Positions 1 to 5,381 of a DNA stretch of 5,381 nucleotides are shown in pieces. The stretch comes from Limnobacter sp. Lineage in GTDB: Bacteria; Pseudomonadota; Gammaproteobacteria; Burkholderiales; Burkholderiaceae_B. Under the pieces are notes generated by a model. The model was given only the letters and a program-made list of their open reading frames with translations, made no database searches and was not told where the DNA came from. Position numbers and translations under genes: made by a program. The first letter of the stretch is position 1, and each line of letters begins with the position of its first letter. The stretch lies in the NCBI GenBank assembly GCA_012032215.1, contig JAAURO010000150.1, forward strand, positions 1 to 5,381. Direction: 5' to 3'.

Positions 1-383
1 CGCCTAAAACCGCCTTGCGATTGATGCCTAGTGTCTAGCCGGGTGCCTTTGGCAAGGTGCAAACCAGCCAACAGGCGAGTGTCTTGCACATCCGGACTAC
101 ACCGCACAATCGCCATGCTGGGTTGCGGCGCCAAAAAGCCAGGATACAGCAGCTCCAGCAACTGCTCACAAAACCTGGGAAACTCGCGGTCCAGCTTAAA
201 CTGCACTCGAGCAGCCAAAAAGGCAAAACCTTCCAGCAAGCGCTCAATGTGCGGGTCTTTCACTTCCACGCTGTCCAAGGCAAGGCGGCTTGCCAGCTTG
301 GGATAGCGGCGCGCAAACTCTTCACCCATGTGGCGCAGGTGGCTTAATTCTTGCGTGTAAAAATCCAGAAAACGCGGGTTCAC
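1..383 (-). CDS. tssF: TssF, T6SS baseplate subunit (N-terminal 127 residues, partial)
   Basis: TssF is a cytoplasmic baseplate protein that, with TssG, TssE and TssK, forms the wedges on which the Hcp tube and TssB/C sheath polymerise. The gene runs off the left edge, so only about the first fifth of a roughly 600-residue family protein is present. The translation from GTG at 383 opens MNPRFLDFYTQELSHLR, followed by the conserved GEEFARRYPKLASRL, DPHIERLLEGFAFLAARV, REFPRFCEQLLELLYP and PQPSMAIV blocks, which are typical of the TssF/VI_chp_6 family N-terminus. The GTG start is chosen because the family start motif (NPRFLDFYxxEL) begins exactly there and an AAAGG ribosome binding site (395-391) lies 7 nt upstream. 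There is no in-frame ATG before residue 19. It starts 14 nt after the tssE stop, so it is in the same operon. The visible part is intact. Identification is by remembered family motifs, not a search. Confidence 0.95.
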   Translation of the reverse strand, partial: MNPRFLDFYTQELSHLRHMGEEFARRYPKLASRLALDSVEVKDPHIERLLEGFAFLAARVQFKLDREFPRFCEQLLELLYPGFLAPQPSMAIVRCSPDVQDTRLLAGLHLAKGTRLDTRHQSQGGFR

Positions 384-397
384 GACTCAACCTTTGG

Positions 398-898
398 TTA
401 GTTGTAGGCCGGCTTCAAGGAAACGCGGGAAGACTCCAAATCGACTTCGCTACGCAGCAACAACTCTATGGGAAAAGGCTCGGCCCACATCAGTACACCA
501 ATGCGCAGGGCAATCACGTTGTAGCGGTTCAGCATGTCTATCTGCTGCTCGGCTTTCACTTCTATGGAACTGGGCTCAATGCGCGGTTCAAACAGGGCGA
601 TGGCATCGGCCACCAGTTTTTCAAGGCCGCGTACATCCAGCGTGCTTACGGTTTTGCCGGTTAAACACGGCATGCCATAAGCCAACGCCGTGCCTTTTAA
701 AGCGGGGTGCGCCGCCAGCTCTTTTTCTGTGAGCGGGCAGCGAGCATTCAAAATTTCTTCCAGGTGTTTCAGCACATCTTGTCGGAGTTGATCGCGGCTG
801 AGTGTGCATTGGTCCAAGGTATCGACTGACACCTCGGGGTGGTCATCGCTTAGCCGCTGCAACAGCGCAGGCTGAAGTCGCTGACCCGATTTACTCAT
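398..898 (-). CDS. tssE: TssE, gp25-like T6SS baseplate protein
   Basis: TssE is the T6SS counterpart of phage T4 gp25, a baseplate protein that helps nucleate sheath assembly in the cytoplasm. The 166-residue product is the usual length. It shows the gp25/TssE pattern: LRQDVLKHLEEILNAR (about 38-53), ALAYGMP (71-77, matching the family's 'SVLNYGLP'), and AIALFEPRI (99-107) containing the conserved EPR motif of gp25-like proteins. A C-terminal beta-rich half with the family's 'FDT/LRSEVDLES' type ending follows (about 145-157). The ATG lies inside the last codons of the second hcp, giving an 8-nt overlap. No convincing Shine-Dalgarno sequence precedes it, so translation is probably coupled to the upstream hcp (inference). 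The stop lies 14 nt before tssF. Nothing looks broken. Confidence 0.95.
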   Translation of the reverse strand: MSKSGQRLQPALLQRLSDDHPEVSVDTLDQCTLSRDQLRQDVLKHLEEILNARCPLTEKELAAHPALKGTALAYGMPCLTGKTVSTLDVRGLEKLVADAIALFEPRIEPSSIEVKAEQQIDMLNRYNVIALRIGVLMWAEPFPIELLLRSEVDLESSRVSLKPAYN

Positions 899-1379
899 AA
901 CTGTCTACAAAAGTACAGGCACCATTTTTGGTGTTGGGGCCCGACTTCGGGGTGTAGGTTACTTCAATGTCTTTGAACGCCAGGCTGAAGGTTTCCTGAA
1001 CCTGTCTTGCATTGCTTTCTGAGCCTGCGCCAGAAATTTCGTAGTCGCAAATGCGGGCACTGCGAAGCCGTATTTTCAAGTAATCGATAGGTCTTTCGCC
1101 ACCGGAGTCGCGGCAAACCAGCACCACTTCGCTAAGCACCTCGGCAGATTTAAGTGCACTCATGATGGCGGTAGAAGAACGATCAACGTCTTTGGTGACC
1201 TGAATTGCCCGCGAACTGGCTTTAGACTGTCCATGCGCCACCAGATTGACATCCTGGGACATGCCCCAAGACCAGCTGTTGATTTCAATTTCCTGATTGT
1301 GCCCATTGGCACTGCTTTCACCCTGAATGGCCCCCTGACGGGAGCCACTCAGGGCCAAAAACATATCTTTTTTAGACAT
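891..1379 (-). CDS. Second, divergent Hcp (TssD) family protein
   Basis: This 162-residue protein belongs to the Hcp family, whose members form hexameric rings that stack into the T6SS inner tube and can carry effectors in the lumen. Supporting motifs are MFLALSG (6-12), GES (20-22), EIEINSWSWGMSQ (30-42, almost the same as EIDIDAWSWGMSQ in the neighbouring hcp), DYLKIRLRSARICDYEISG (99-117, the family's 'VEYLxIxLKxVLVSxVSxGG' block), and ETFSLAFKDIEVTYTP (129-144). It differs from the canonical Hcp beside it. It has an 'SGSRQGAIQ' N-terminal insertion, the Gly-rich GGGGAGK loop is replaced by GQSKASSRA, and the GGSGG loop is replaced by GAGSESNA. It contains three cysteines (89, 111, 155) and has a different C-terminal tail. 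There is no fused effector domain. It starts 12 nt after hcp with an AAGGG ribosome binding site and overlaps tssE by 8 nt. It could be an alternative tube subunit, a specialised ring or an effector carrier; which one is not visible here. Confidence 0.9.
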   Translation of the reverse strand: MSKKDMFLALSGSRQGAIQGESSANGHNQEIEINSWSWGMSQDVNLVAHGQSKASSRAIQVTKDVDRSSTAIMSALKSAEVLSEVVLVCRDSGGERPIDYLKIRLRSARICDYEISGAGSESNARQVQETFSLAFKDIEVTYTPKSGPNTKNGACTFVDSYE

Positions 1380-1391
1380 GTGGCCCTTCTA

Positions 1392-1874
1392 TCAGACTTC
1401 GGTGTTTTTAGCCATGTTGTAACCCACACGAATAGCAGCGTCAGCACCGCCATCGCTTTTCTGTGGAACATAGCTAAACTCGTATTCAGCGAAGTTCAGG
1501 GTTACTGCTTCCGTCAAACGCTCTGCGCCTCCAGAACCACCAATATTCACGTTAGAAACAATCACGTCTTTCATTTTAATGGTGACGTATTCCAAAGGCT
1601 TGTCGCCCGCCTTACGCACAGTGATTGTGGCTTCCTTGAAGTGCTTGCCCGTACAACAGGCTTTCAGCAGGTTTGGAGAAGCACGATCAATGAATTTGCT
1701 GATGGTGATGTCGTTCACGCTCACTTTGCCAGCACCGCCGCCTTGGGCAACGTGTGTAGTGCCAGCCTGGGACATACCCCAAGACCAGGCATCAATGTCA
1801 ATTTCTTTTGAATGCTTTGAATCAATGGACTCGCCATCAACGCCTTCAATTTTCAGAAACATATCAACAGCCAT
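1392..1874 (-). CDS. hcp: Hcp (TssD), canonical T6SS inner tube protein
   Basis: Hcp hexamers stack into the inner tube that the contracting sheath drives into target cells, and Hcp is also the released hallmark of an active T6SS. The 160-residue product closely follows the Pseudomonas Hcp1 type: MAVDMFLKI at the start, GES (14-16), EIDIDAWSWGMSQ (24-36), a QGGGAGKVSVND loop (44-55), KFIDRASPNLLKACCTGKHF (60-79), RKAGDKPLEYVTIKMKDVIVSNV (87-109), GGSGGAERLTEAVTLNFAEYEFSYVPQK (112-139) and a GYNMAKN tail. There is no signal peptide, as expected. The ATG is preceded by a strong GAGAGGG ribosome binding site (1886-1880) at 5-nt spacing, the best in the window, which fits the high amounts of Hcp needed. 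It follows tssC by 38 nt, the longest intergenic gap within the operon. Confidence 0.98.
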   Translation of the reverse strand: MAVDMFLKIEGVDGESIDSKHSKEIDIDAWSWGMSQAGTTHVAQGGGAGKVSVNDITISKFIDRASPNLLKACCTGKHFKEATITVRKAGDKPLEYVTIKMKDVIVSNVNIGGSGGAERLTEAVTLNFAEYEFSYVPQKSDGGADAAIRVGYNMAKNTEV

Positions 1875-1879
1875 AAATA

Positions 1880-1895
1880 CCCTCTCTTTATAAAG
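1880..1895 (-). promoter_or_regulatory. Strong hcp ribosome binding site with an adjoining AT palindrome
   Basis: In the 38-nt tssC-hcp gap, read on the minus strand, a perfect 10-bp palindrome CTTTATAAAG (1895-1886) runs straight into a purine-rich GAGAGGG (1886-1880), placed 5 nt before the hcp ATG. The second part is a good Shine-Dalgarno sequence. The palindrome contains TATAAA, resembling a -10 box, but I find no credible -35 element 16-18 nt upstream. A separate hcp promoter is therefore only a possibility. Processing or structure at this gap could also raise hcp output over its neighbours (inference). Confidence 0.5.
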
Positions 1896-1912
1896 TGTAG
1901 TGGTTTAAAAAA

Positions 1913-3409
1913 TCAGGAAGCTTTTGCAGAAGGCAATTTGCTGACCAGTCTTAAAGAGACAGTCAGGCCTTCCAGCTGGTAATGCGGACGCAAGAAAAAC
2001 TTGCTGCTGTACATGCCAGGGTTGCCTTCGATTTCCTCGACAACCACCTCTGCGGCAGCCAGCGGGCGAGATGCCTTGACAGATTCGGAACTGTTGGCAG
2101 GATCTCCATCCACGTACTGGATAATCCAATCCTGAAGCCAACGCTGCATGTCCTCTTTTTCTTTGAAAGAACCCACCTTGTCGCGCACGATGCATTTCAG
2201 ATAATGCGCAAATCGGCAGGTTGCAAACAGGTAGGGCAAACGTGCGGCCAGATTGGCGTTGGCCGTGGCGTCCGGATCTTCGTATTCAGCCGGTTTGTGC
2301 AAAGACTGCGCACCAATAAAGGCTGCCATGTCGCTGTTCTTCTTGTGGATCAGCGGCAGAAAACCGATTTTACTCAGCTCGGCCTCGCGGCGATCTGAAA
2401 TGGCAATTTCAGTGGGGCATTTCATGTCTACGCCACCATCGTCGGTTGGGAAGGTGTGCGTAGGCAGCGCGGGCACAGCGCCACCAGACTCTATGCCGCG
2501 AATGCGTGAACACCAGCCCCACTCCTTGAACGAGCGGTTAATGTTGACCGCCATGGCATAGGCAGAGTTTGCCCAGGCATAGTGGGTGTGGTCGGCGCCC
2601 GCAGTGTCTTCCTCAAAGGCGAACTCTTCCACCGGATTGGTTTTGGCACCATAGGGCTGACGCGACAAAAATCTGGGCATAGCCAAGCCAATGTACTTGG
2701 AGTCTTCGTCTTCGCGCAGGCTACGCCACGCAGCGTAATCTGGCGTAGAAAAAATCTTGGTGAGATCGCGCGGATTGGCCAATTCCTGCCAAGAGTCCAT
2801 TTGCAGGGTGGTGGGCGACACCGCGGCCAAAAACGGCATGTGCGCAGCCGCACTTACCCGCGACAATTCGCGCAGCGCCTCTACATCGGGCGGGCTGTGG
2901 TCGAAATAATAATCGCCCACCATGCAGCCATATGGTTCGCCACCAAACTGCCCATATTCCGCTTCGTAGATTTTCTTGAACACCGGGCTTTGATCCCAGG
3001 CAACGCCCTTGTAGCGCTTGAGCACCTTGGCCACTTCCTTCTTGGAAATGTTCATGACGCGCACTTTCAGGAACTCATCGGTTTCGGTGTTGTTCACAAG
3101 GTAATGCAGGCCGCGCCAAGCGCTTTCCAGCGCTTGAAACTCTTCGTGGTGCAATACTTCGTTGATCTGTTCGGTCAGTTTTTGATCGATTTTTGAAATA
3201 ATGGCTTCAATGCTTTCCACCACATCGTCGCCGATGGTAGCCACGCCACTTAGCGCTTGTTCAGCCAGTGTGCGCACGGCCGCTTCCACTTCGTACTGGG
3301 CTTCTTCGGTGCGGGGCTTGAATTCTTTCATCAGCAAAGAAGAAAGCTCGCTGTGCTCAGACTCAAGCAACTGGGGCAGGGCGGCGGGTTTTTGTAGTGG
3401 TTCACTCAT
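1913..3409 (-). CDS. tssC: TssC (VipB/ImpC), T6SS sheath large subunit
   Basis: TssC pairs with TssB to build the cytoplasmic contractile sheath around the Hcp tube; ClpV later disassembles the contracted form. At 498 residues it is the normal family length and carries the whole series of conserved blocks: EFQALESAWRGLHYLV (90-105), NTETDEFLKVRVMNISKKE (107-125), DQSPVFKKIYEAEYGQFGGEP (139-159), GLAMPRFLSRQPYG (241-254), NPVEEFAFEE (258-267), HTFPTDDGG (318-326), KCPTEIAISDRREAELSKIGF (330-350), AAFIGAQSLHKP (362-373), ARLPYLFATCRFAHYLKCIVRDKVGSF (389-415), and the C-terminal FFLRPHYQLEGLTVSLRLVSKLP (471-493) that contributes to sheath strand contacts. Its ATG overlaps the tssB stop in an ATGA, with GAGG (3420-3417) 7 nt upstream. 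This coupled arrangement fits the equimolar TssB:TssC requirement. No disruption is seen. Confidence 0.98.
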   Translation of the reverse strand: MSEPLQKPAALPQLLESEHSELSSLLMKEFKPRTEEAQYEVEAAVRTLAEQALSGVATIGDDVVESIEAIISKIDQKLTEQINEVLHHEEFQALESAWRGLHYLVNNTETDEFLKVRVMNISKKEVAKVLKRYKGVAWDQSPVFKKIYEAEYGQFGGEPYGCMVGDYYFDHSPPDVEALRELSRVSAAAHMPFLAAVSPTTLQMDSWQELANPRDLTKIFSTPDYAAWRSLREDEDSKYIGLAMPRFLSRQPYGAKTNPVEEFAFEEDTAGADHTHYAWANSAYAMAVNINRSFKEWGWCSRIRGIESGGAVPALPTHTFPTDDGGVDMKCPTEIAISDRREAELSKIGFLPLIHKKNSDMAAFIGAQSLHKPAEYEDPDATANANLAARLPYLFATCRFAHYLKCIVRDKVGSFKEKEDMQRWLQDWIIQYVDGDPANSSESVKASRPLAAAEVVVEEIEGNPGMYSSKFFLRPHYQLEGLTVSLRLVSKLPSAKAS

Positions 3410-3960
3410 GACGAGGCCTCTTCGTTGTTGTTGGCAAGCACGCCGGGGCTAGCAGCCGCATTGGCCACACGGCTGCTGTTGGCAGCCTGCTGACCCAACG
3501 ACTGCAACAAGGCAGGATCTTTCAGAATTTTTGCCAGCAGCTCTTCAGCGCCAGATTTGCCATCCAGGTAAGTCACCAGGTTGGCCAATTGCTGACGGGC
3601 CTCCAGCAACTTGCGCAGCGGCTCTACCTGGCGCGCTACCGCAGCGGGAGAAAAGTCGTCGATGGATTCAAAGGTGATGTCCACCGGCAACTTGCCCTCG
3701 CCAGTCAGCTTGTTGTCTACCTGAAAGGCCACGCGTGGCTGCATGCGCTTCATGCGGCCATTGAAGTTGTCTATGCCCACTTCCAGAAATTCACGCTCTT
3801 CAATGGCGGGCAATGGCTCTGCGGGCTTGCCAGACAAATCAGACATTACGCCCATCACAAACGGCAGTTGCACCTTTTTCTGGGCACCGTATACCTCGAC
3901 ATCGTATTCAATCTGCACACGCGGTGCGCGATTTCGTTTAATAAATTTTTGTCCACTCAT
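3406..3960 (-). CDS. tssB: TssB (VipA/ImpB), T6SS sheath small subunit
   Basis: TssB is the small subunit of the T6SS contractile sheath and forms heterodimers with TssC. The 184-residue protein shows the family signatures: KFIKRNRAPRVQIEYDVEVYGA (5-26), QLPFVMGVMSDLSGKP (31-46), EEREFLEVGIDNFNGRMKRMQPR (54-76), and LPVDITFESIDDFSPAAVARQVEPLRKLLEAR (91-122). The C-terminal helical part continues as LANLVTYLDGK...LLAKILKDPALL (125-152) and then a low-complexity Ala/Asn/Ser tail (about 158-184) that is probably disordered. The ATG is 27 nt after tssA; the upstream GAGTGGTGA is only a modest ribosome binding site. Its last codons overlap the tssC start (ATGA). Confidence 0.98.
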   Translation of the reverse strand: MSGQKFIKRNRAPRVQIEYDVEVYGAQKKVQLPFVMGVMSDLSGKPAEPLPAIEEREFLEVGIDNFNGRMKRMQPRVAFQVDNKLTGEGKLPVDITFESIDDFSPAAVARQVEPLRKLLEARQQLANLVTYLDGKSGAEELLAKILKDPALLQSLGQQAANSSRVANAAASPGVLANNNEEASS

Positions 3961-3987
3961 GGTTCACCACTCACTTATTCAGGGGGG

Positions 3988-5094
3988 TTATCGACTTTTG
4001 TTACGAATGTCTTCGGGGTTGACACCCATGACCTTGGCCACATCAGAAAGGGCATCGGGTGCCAGTTCGTTAAGAATTTCCAGAAAATTTCTGTCTAGCA
4101 TGCTCTTTGCCCGCTTCAGCAAAAACTGGGCAGGATTACCAGGCTCCGAACGTTCCAGGAAATCGCAGACTGCATCTATGGCCTTGCCTGCAGACTCTCG
4201 GGAATTAACAACCACAGGCATAGAACCATTTCCACCCGAAGGCATTGCCAAAGACCCTTCTTTGTGGATAAAACCCTGGCTTTGTTCCATATTTTGTTGA
4301 AAATAATTTCGATTTGGCTCAAATAGGGCCTTTTCGGCCTCGGTTTGGTTAACATTCGTGCCGTGTTCAGCCGGGGCTGGCAACAGCGATTTCAGCGTAG
4401 ACAACGCCGCTTTGTACACCAAAAAAGCAGGCTGGCGCTCGGGCAACAAGTACTCAGAACACGCACTGATCAAAGCCTCAATGGCCTGAGAAAATTGCCC
4501 CGCCAACTTGGCAAACCATTCGGCGTGCACCGTTTCACTGGTCAACAAGGCATGCACCTGTGCGCGCGTCGGCCCGCCCGATTCCACTTGCTCGGCATCA
4601 AAAGCCGGATCCAGTTGACGAAACGTAACCCGGCCCAACACCGGGAGAGTGCACACCTCAATTTGCCTCAAATGCAAGGCGAAAGGCGCCGCATCGGCCA
4701 GGCTTTCTATGGCCTGGTGGCGCACAAAGTTGTCTGCGTCTTCTTCGTCAAACGGAGGGTTAAGGATGTTCCACAAAGCCAATTGCCCGGCCAGCAAATT
4801 CACGCCATCAATCAGGCCAGGCAGCCCGCGCACATGCGCACTGGCCTGCGCCCAACTGGCTGCCAAGCGCAGATCACGGGTTTTCTCCATCAAACCTTCA
4901 GACAACACCACAACCCGGGCCCAATCGGGCGGGACACCGCCACCGAACTGGCTTTCCTGCTTGCCTTCAGTAGCACGGGTCATTGCCAGAAAATCGGCAT
5001 CGTACTCAAGATTAGGCCCGCCCGTGCCATCGGGCAGAGGGCGCAGCCAATGCTGAATAGACTCAGGCAGGGAAATAGAGTGTGGCGAGGTCAC
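3988..5094 (-). CDS. tssA: TssA (ImpA_N domain), T6SS assembly/cap protein, short form
   Basis: TssA proteins coordinate tube and sheath assembly between baseplate and distal end. Numbered from the GTG at 5094, the product is 368 residues. An N-terminal ImpA_N domain is recognised from NLEYDADFLAM (about 28-38; family 'GEDLEYDxxFLxLE'), VPPDWARVV (54-62) and TRDLRLAASWAQA...GLPGLIDGVNLLAGQLALWN (72-109). After a polar middle, the C-terminal part NSRESAGKAIDAVCDFLERSEPGNPAQFLLKRAKSML (297-333), then FLEILNELAPDAL (337-349), matches the short-type TssA C-terminus. The start is uncertain. The frame is open from 5166 with no ATG before codon 4983, which is already past the LEYD motif. Candidates are TTG 5157 (389 residues), TTG 5115, GTG 5094 and CTG 5070, none with a clear ribosome binding site. 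GTG 5094 is preferred because it puts LEYD about 28 residues in, as in relatives. It heads the operon, next to an IS remnant. Confidence 0.9.
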   Translation of the reverse strand: MTSPHSISLPESIQHWLRPLPDGTGGPNLEYDADFLAMTRATEGKQESQFGGGVPPDWARVVVLSEGLMEKTRDLRLAASWAQASAHVRGLPGLIDGVNLLAGQLALWNILNPPFDEEDADNFVRHQAIESLADAAPFALHLRQIEVCTLPVLGRVTFRQLDPAFDAEQVESGGPTRAQVHALLTSETVHAEWFAKLAGQFSQAIEALISACSEYLLPERQPAFLVYKAALSTLKSLLPAPAEHGTNVNQTEAEKALFEPNRNYFQQNMEQSQGFIHKEGSLAMPSGGNGSMPVVVNSRESAGKAIDAVCDFLERSEPGNPAQFLLKRAKSMLDRNFLEILNELAPDALSDVAKVMGVNPEDIRNKSR

Positions 5095-5123
5095 AGAAAC
5101 ACAGTTTGAACGCAAAGGTGTGT

Positions 5124-5153
5124 AAACTACGCCACGAATCGGCCCGGTGACAA
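5124..5153 (-). promoter_or_regulatory. Weak sigma70-like promoter candidate upstream of tssA
   Basis: On the minus strand TTGTCA (5153-5148, 5/6 to the -35 consensus) is followed after 18 nt by TAGTTT (5129-5124, 3/6 to the -10 consensus). Transcription would begin near 5117, leaving a leader of about 20 nt before the GTG at 5094. The same stretch holds two direct copies of ACCGGGC (5166-5160 and 5148-5142), 18 nt apart. The -10 match is poor, so this is a guess based on position. No sigma54 -24/-12 motif was recognised. Confidence 0.2.
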
Positions 5154-5174
5154 GCAATAGCCCGGTTTAACTCA

Positions 5175-5381
5175 TCATAAATGGTGACTCAAAACGCGCC
5201 TTGGCGGGCAGAAACCGCCTCGCATAGACTTGCCGGTTTCAAGTCCCGCCAGTTTATAAGCCTTCTTTTTAAACAACTCTGGTTTTCCTCCTGCCAGTTC
5301 TTCATCGCCTGAACCGGTGAAATACCCCCCAACGCCTTTTGAGGAATGTGCTGATTGTAAACCAGCCCATAGTCGGTCAAC
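5175..5381 (-). pseudogene. Frameshifted C-terminal end of a DDE/integrase-core transposase (IS481/IS3-like), partial
   Basis: From the right edge the minus strand encodes LTDYGLVYNQHIPQKAL, then GGISPVQAMKNWQEE. This is the C-terminal end of an integrase-core (rve/rve_3) transposase, where 'YNxxIPQxALGxxSPVQALKxW' follows the last catalytic Glu, which lies outside the window. After QEE the frame changes to unrelated sequence and stops at 5189. Moving to the frame one base over recovers PELFKKKAYKLAGLET, the expected family ending (compare 'KPELFxKRVYNLAGLDT'), so a 1-nt deletion is inferred in the A4 run at 5286-5283 (GAGGAAAACC, expected AAAAA). The repaired frame then runs through a further 19 non-family residues to a TGA at 5177-5175, so the original stop has probably also been lost. 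Assignment to IS481 or IS3 is from memory of sequence style. No terminal inverted repeat or target duplication could be confirmed. Confidence 0.75.

Noticed and set aside
891..1379. Second Hcp as an Hcp-effector fusion (evolved Hcp)
   Set aside because: At 162 residues it covers only the Hcp fold, with no C-terminal toxin domain.
1233..1811. A 192-codon plus-strand open frame across both hcp genes
   Set aside because: It is antisense to two well-supported Hcp genes, has no recognisable family motifs or ribosome binding site, and is explained by mirrored codon usage.
2582..3196. A 204-codon plus-strand open frame inside tssC
   Set aside because: It is antisense to the fully conserved tssC and shows no domain-like sequence.
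4345..5109. A 254-codon plus-strand open frame opposite tssA
   Set aside because: It is rich in Arg, Gln and His as expected of an antisense shadow, and the opposite strand carries clear ImpA_N and TssA C-terminal motifs.
5142..5166. Direct repeat of ACCGGGC (two copies, 18 nt apart) as an IS target-site duplication
   Set aside because: A target duplication should flank the element, whereas both copies lie on the same side of the transposase. A regulator-binding role cannot be judged from two short copies.
5205..5221. Short inverted repeat GGCGG-N7-CCGCC as a terminator or IS end
   Set aside because: The stem is only 5 bp with no following T-run on either strand, and it lies within the tail of the transposase frame; chance is adequate explanation.

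Overview
The window is the structural half of a type VI secretion system (T6SS) operon. It is read entirely from the minus strand and lies next to a decayed insertion-sequence remnant. In transcription order, from high to low coordinates, it contains: the C-terminal end of a DDE/integrase-core transposase (5381-5175, frameshifted), tssA (5094-3988), tssB (3960-3406), tssC (3409-1913), a canonical hcp/tssD (1874-1392), a second divergent hcp (1379-891), tssE (898-398), and the first 127 codons of tssF (383-1, running off the window). No plus-strand gene, tRNA, rRNA or CRISPR array was seen.

The genes are tightly packed: tssB and tssC overlap by 4 nt (ATGA), hcp2 and tssE overlap by 8 nt, and the other gaps are 12-38 nt. 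This implies one polycistronic mRNA entering from the tssA side. The encoded parts are the contractile tail: the TssB/TssC sheath, the Hcp inner tube, the TssA assembly cap, and the TssE/TssF baseplate. TssG, TssK, the TssJLM membrane complex, ClpV and VgrG are not in the window and would be expected beyond position 1 or elsewhere.

The organism is a Gram-negative proteobacterium of moderate GC content, slightly over half by eye. Gene order and protein sequences resemble beta- and gammaproteobacterial T6SS loci. A betaproteobacterium would fit, but I cannot assign a genus from the window alone.

Three things depart from a textbook cluster. First, a second, clearly divergent Hcp paralogue sits inside the core operon and overlaps tssE. 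Second, tssA has no ATG at a plausible start and no clear ribosome binding site, and its upstream flank is an IS remnant. Third, that transposase carries a 1-nt deletion in an A-run that scrambles its conserved C-terminus. I see no wholly unknown system here; the second Hcp is the best candidate for something under-described.
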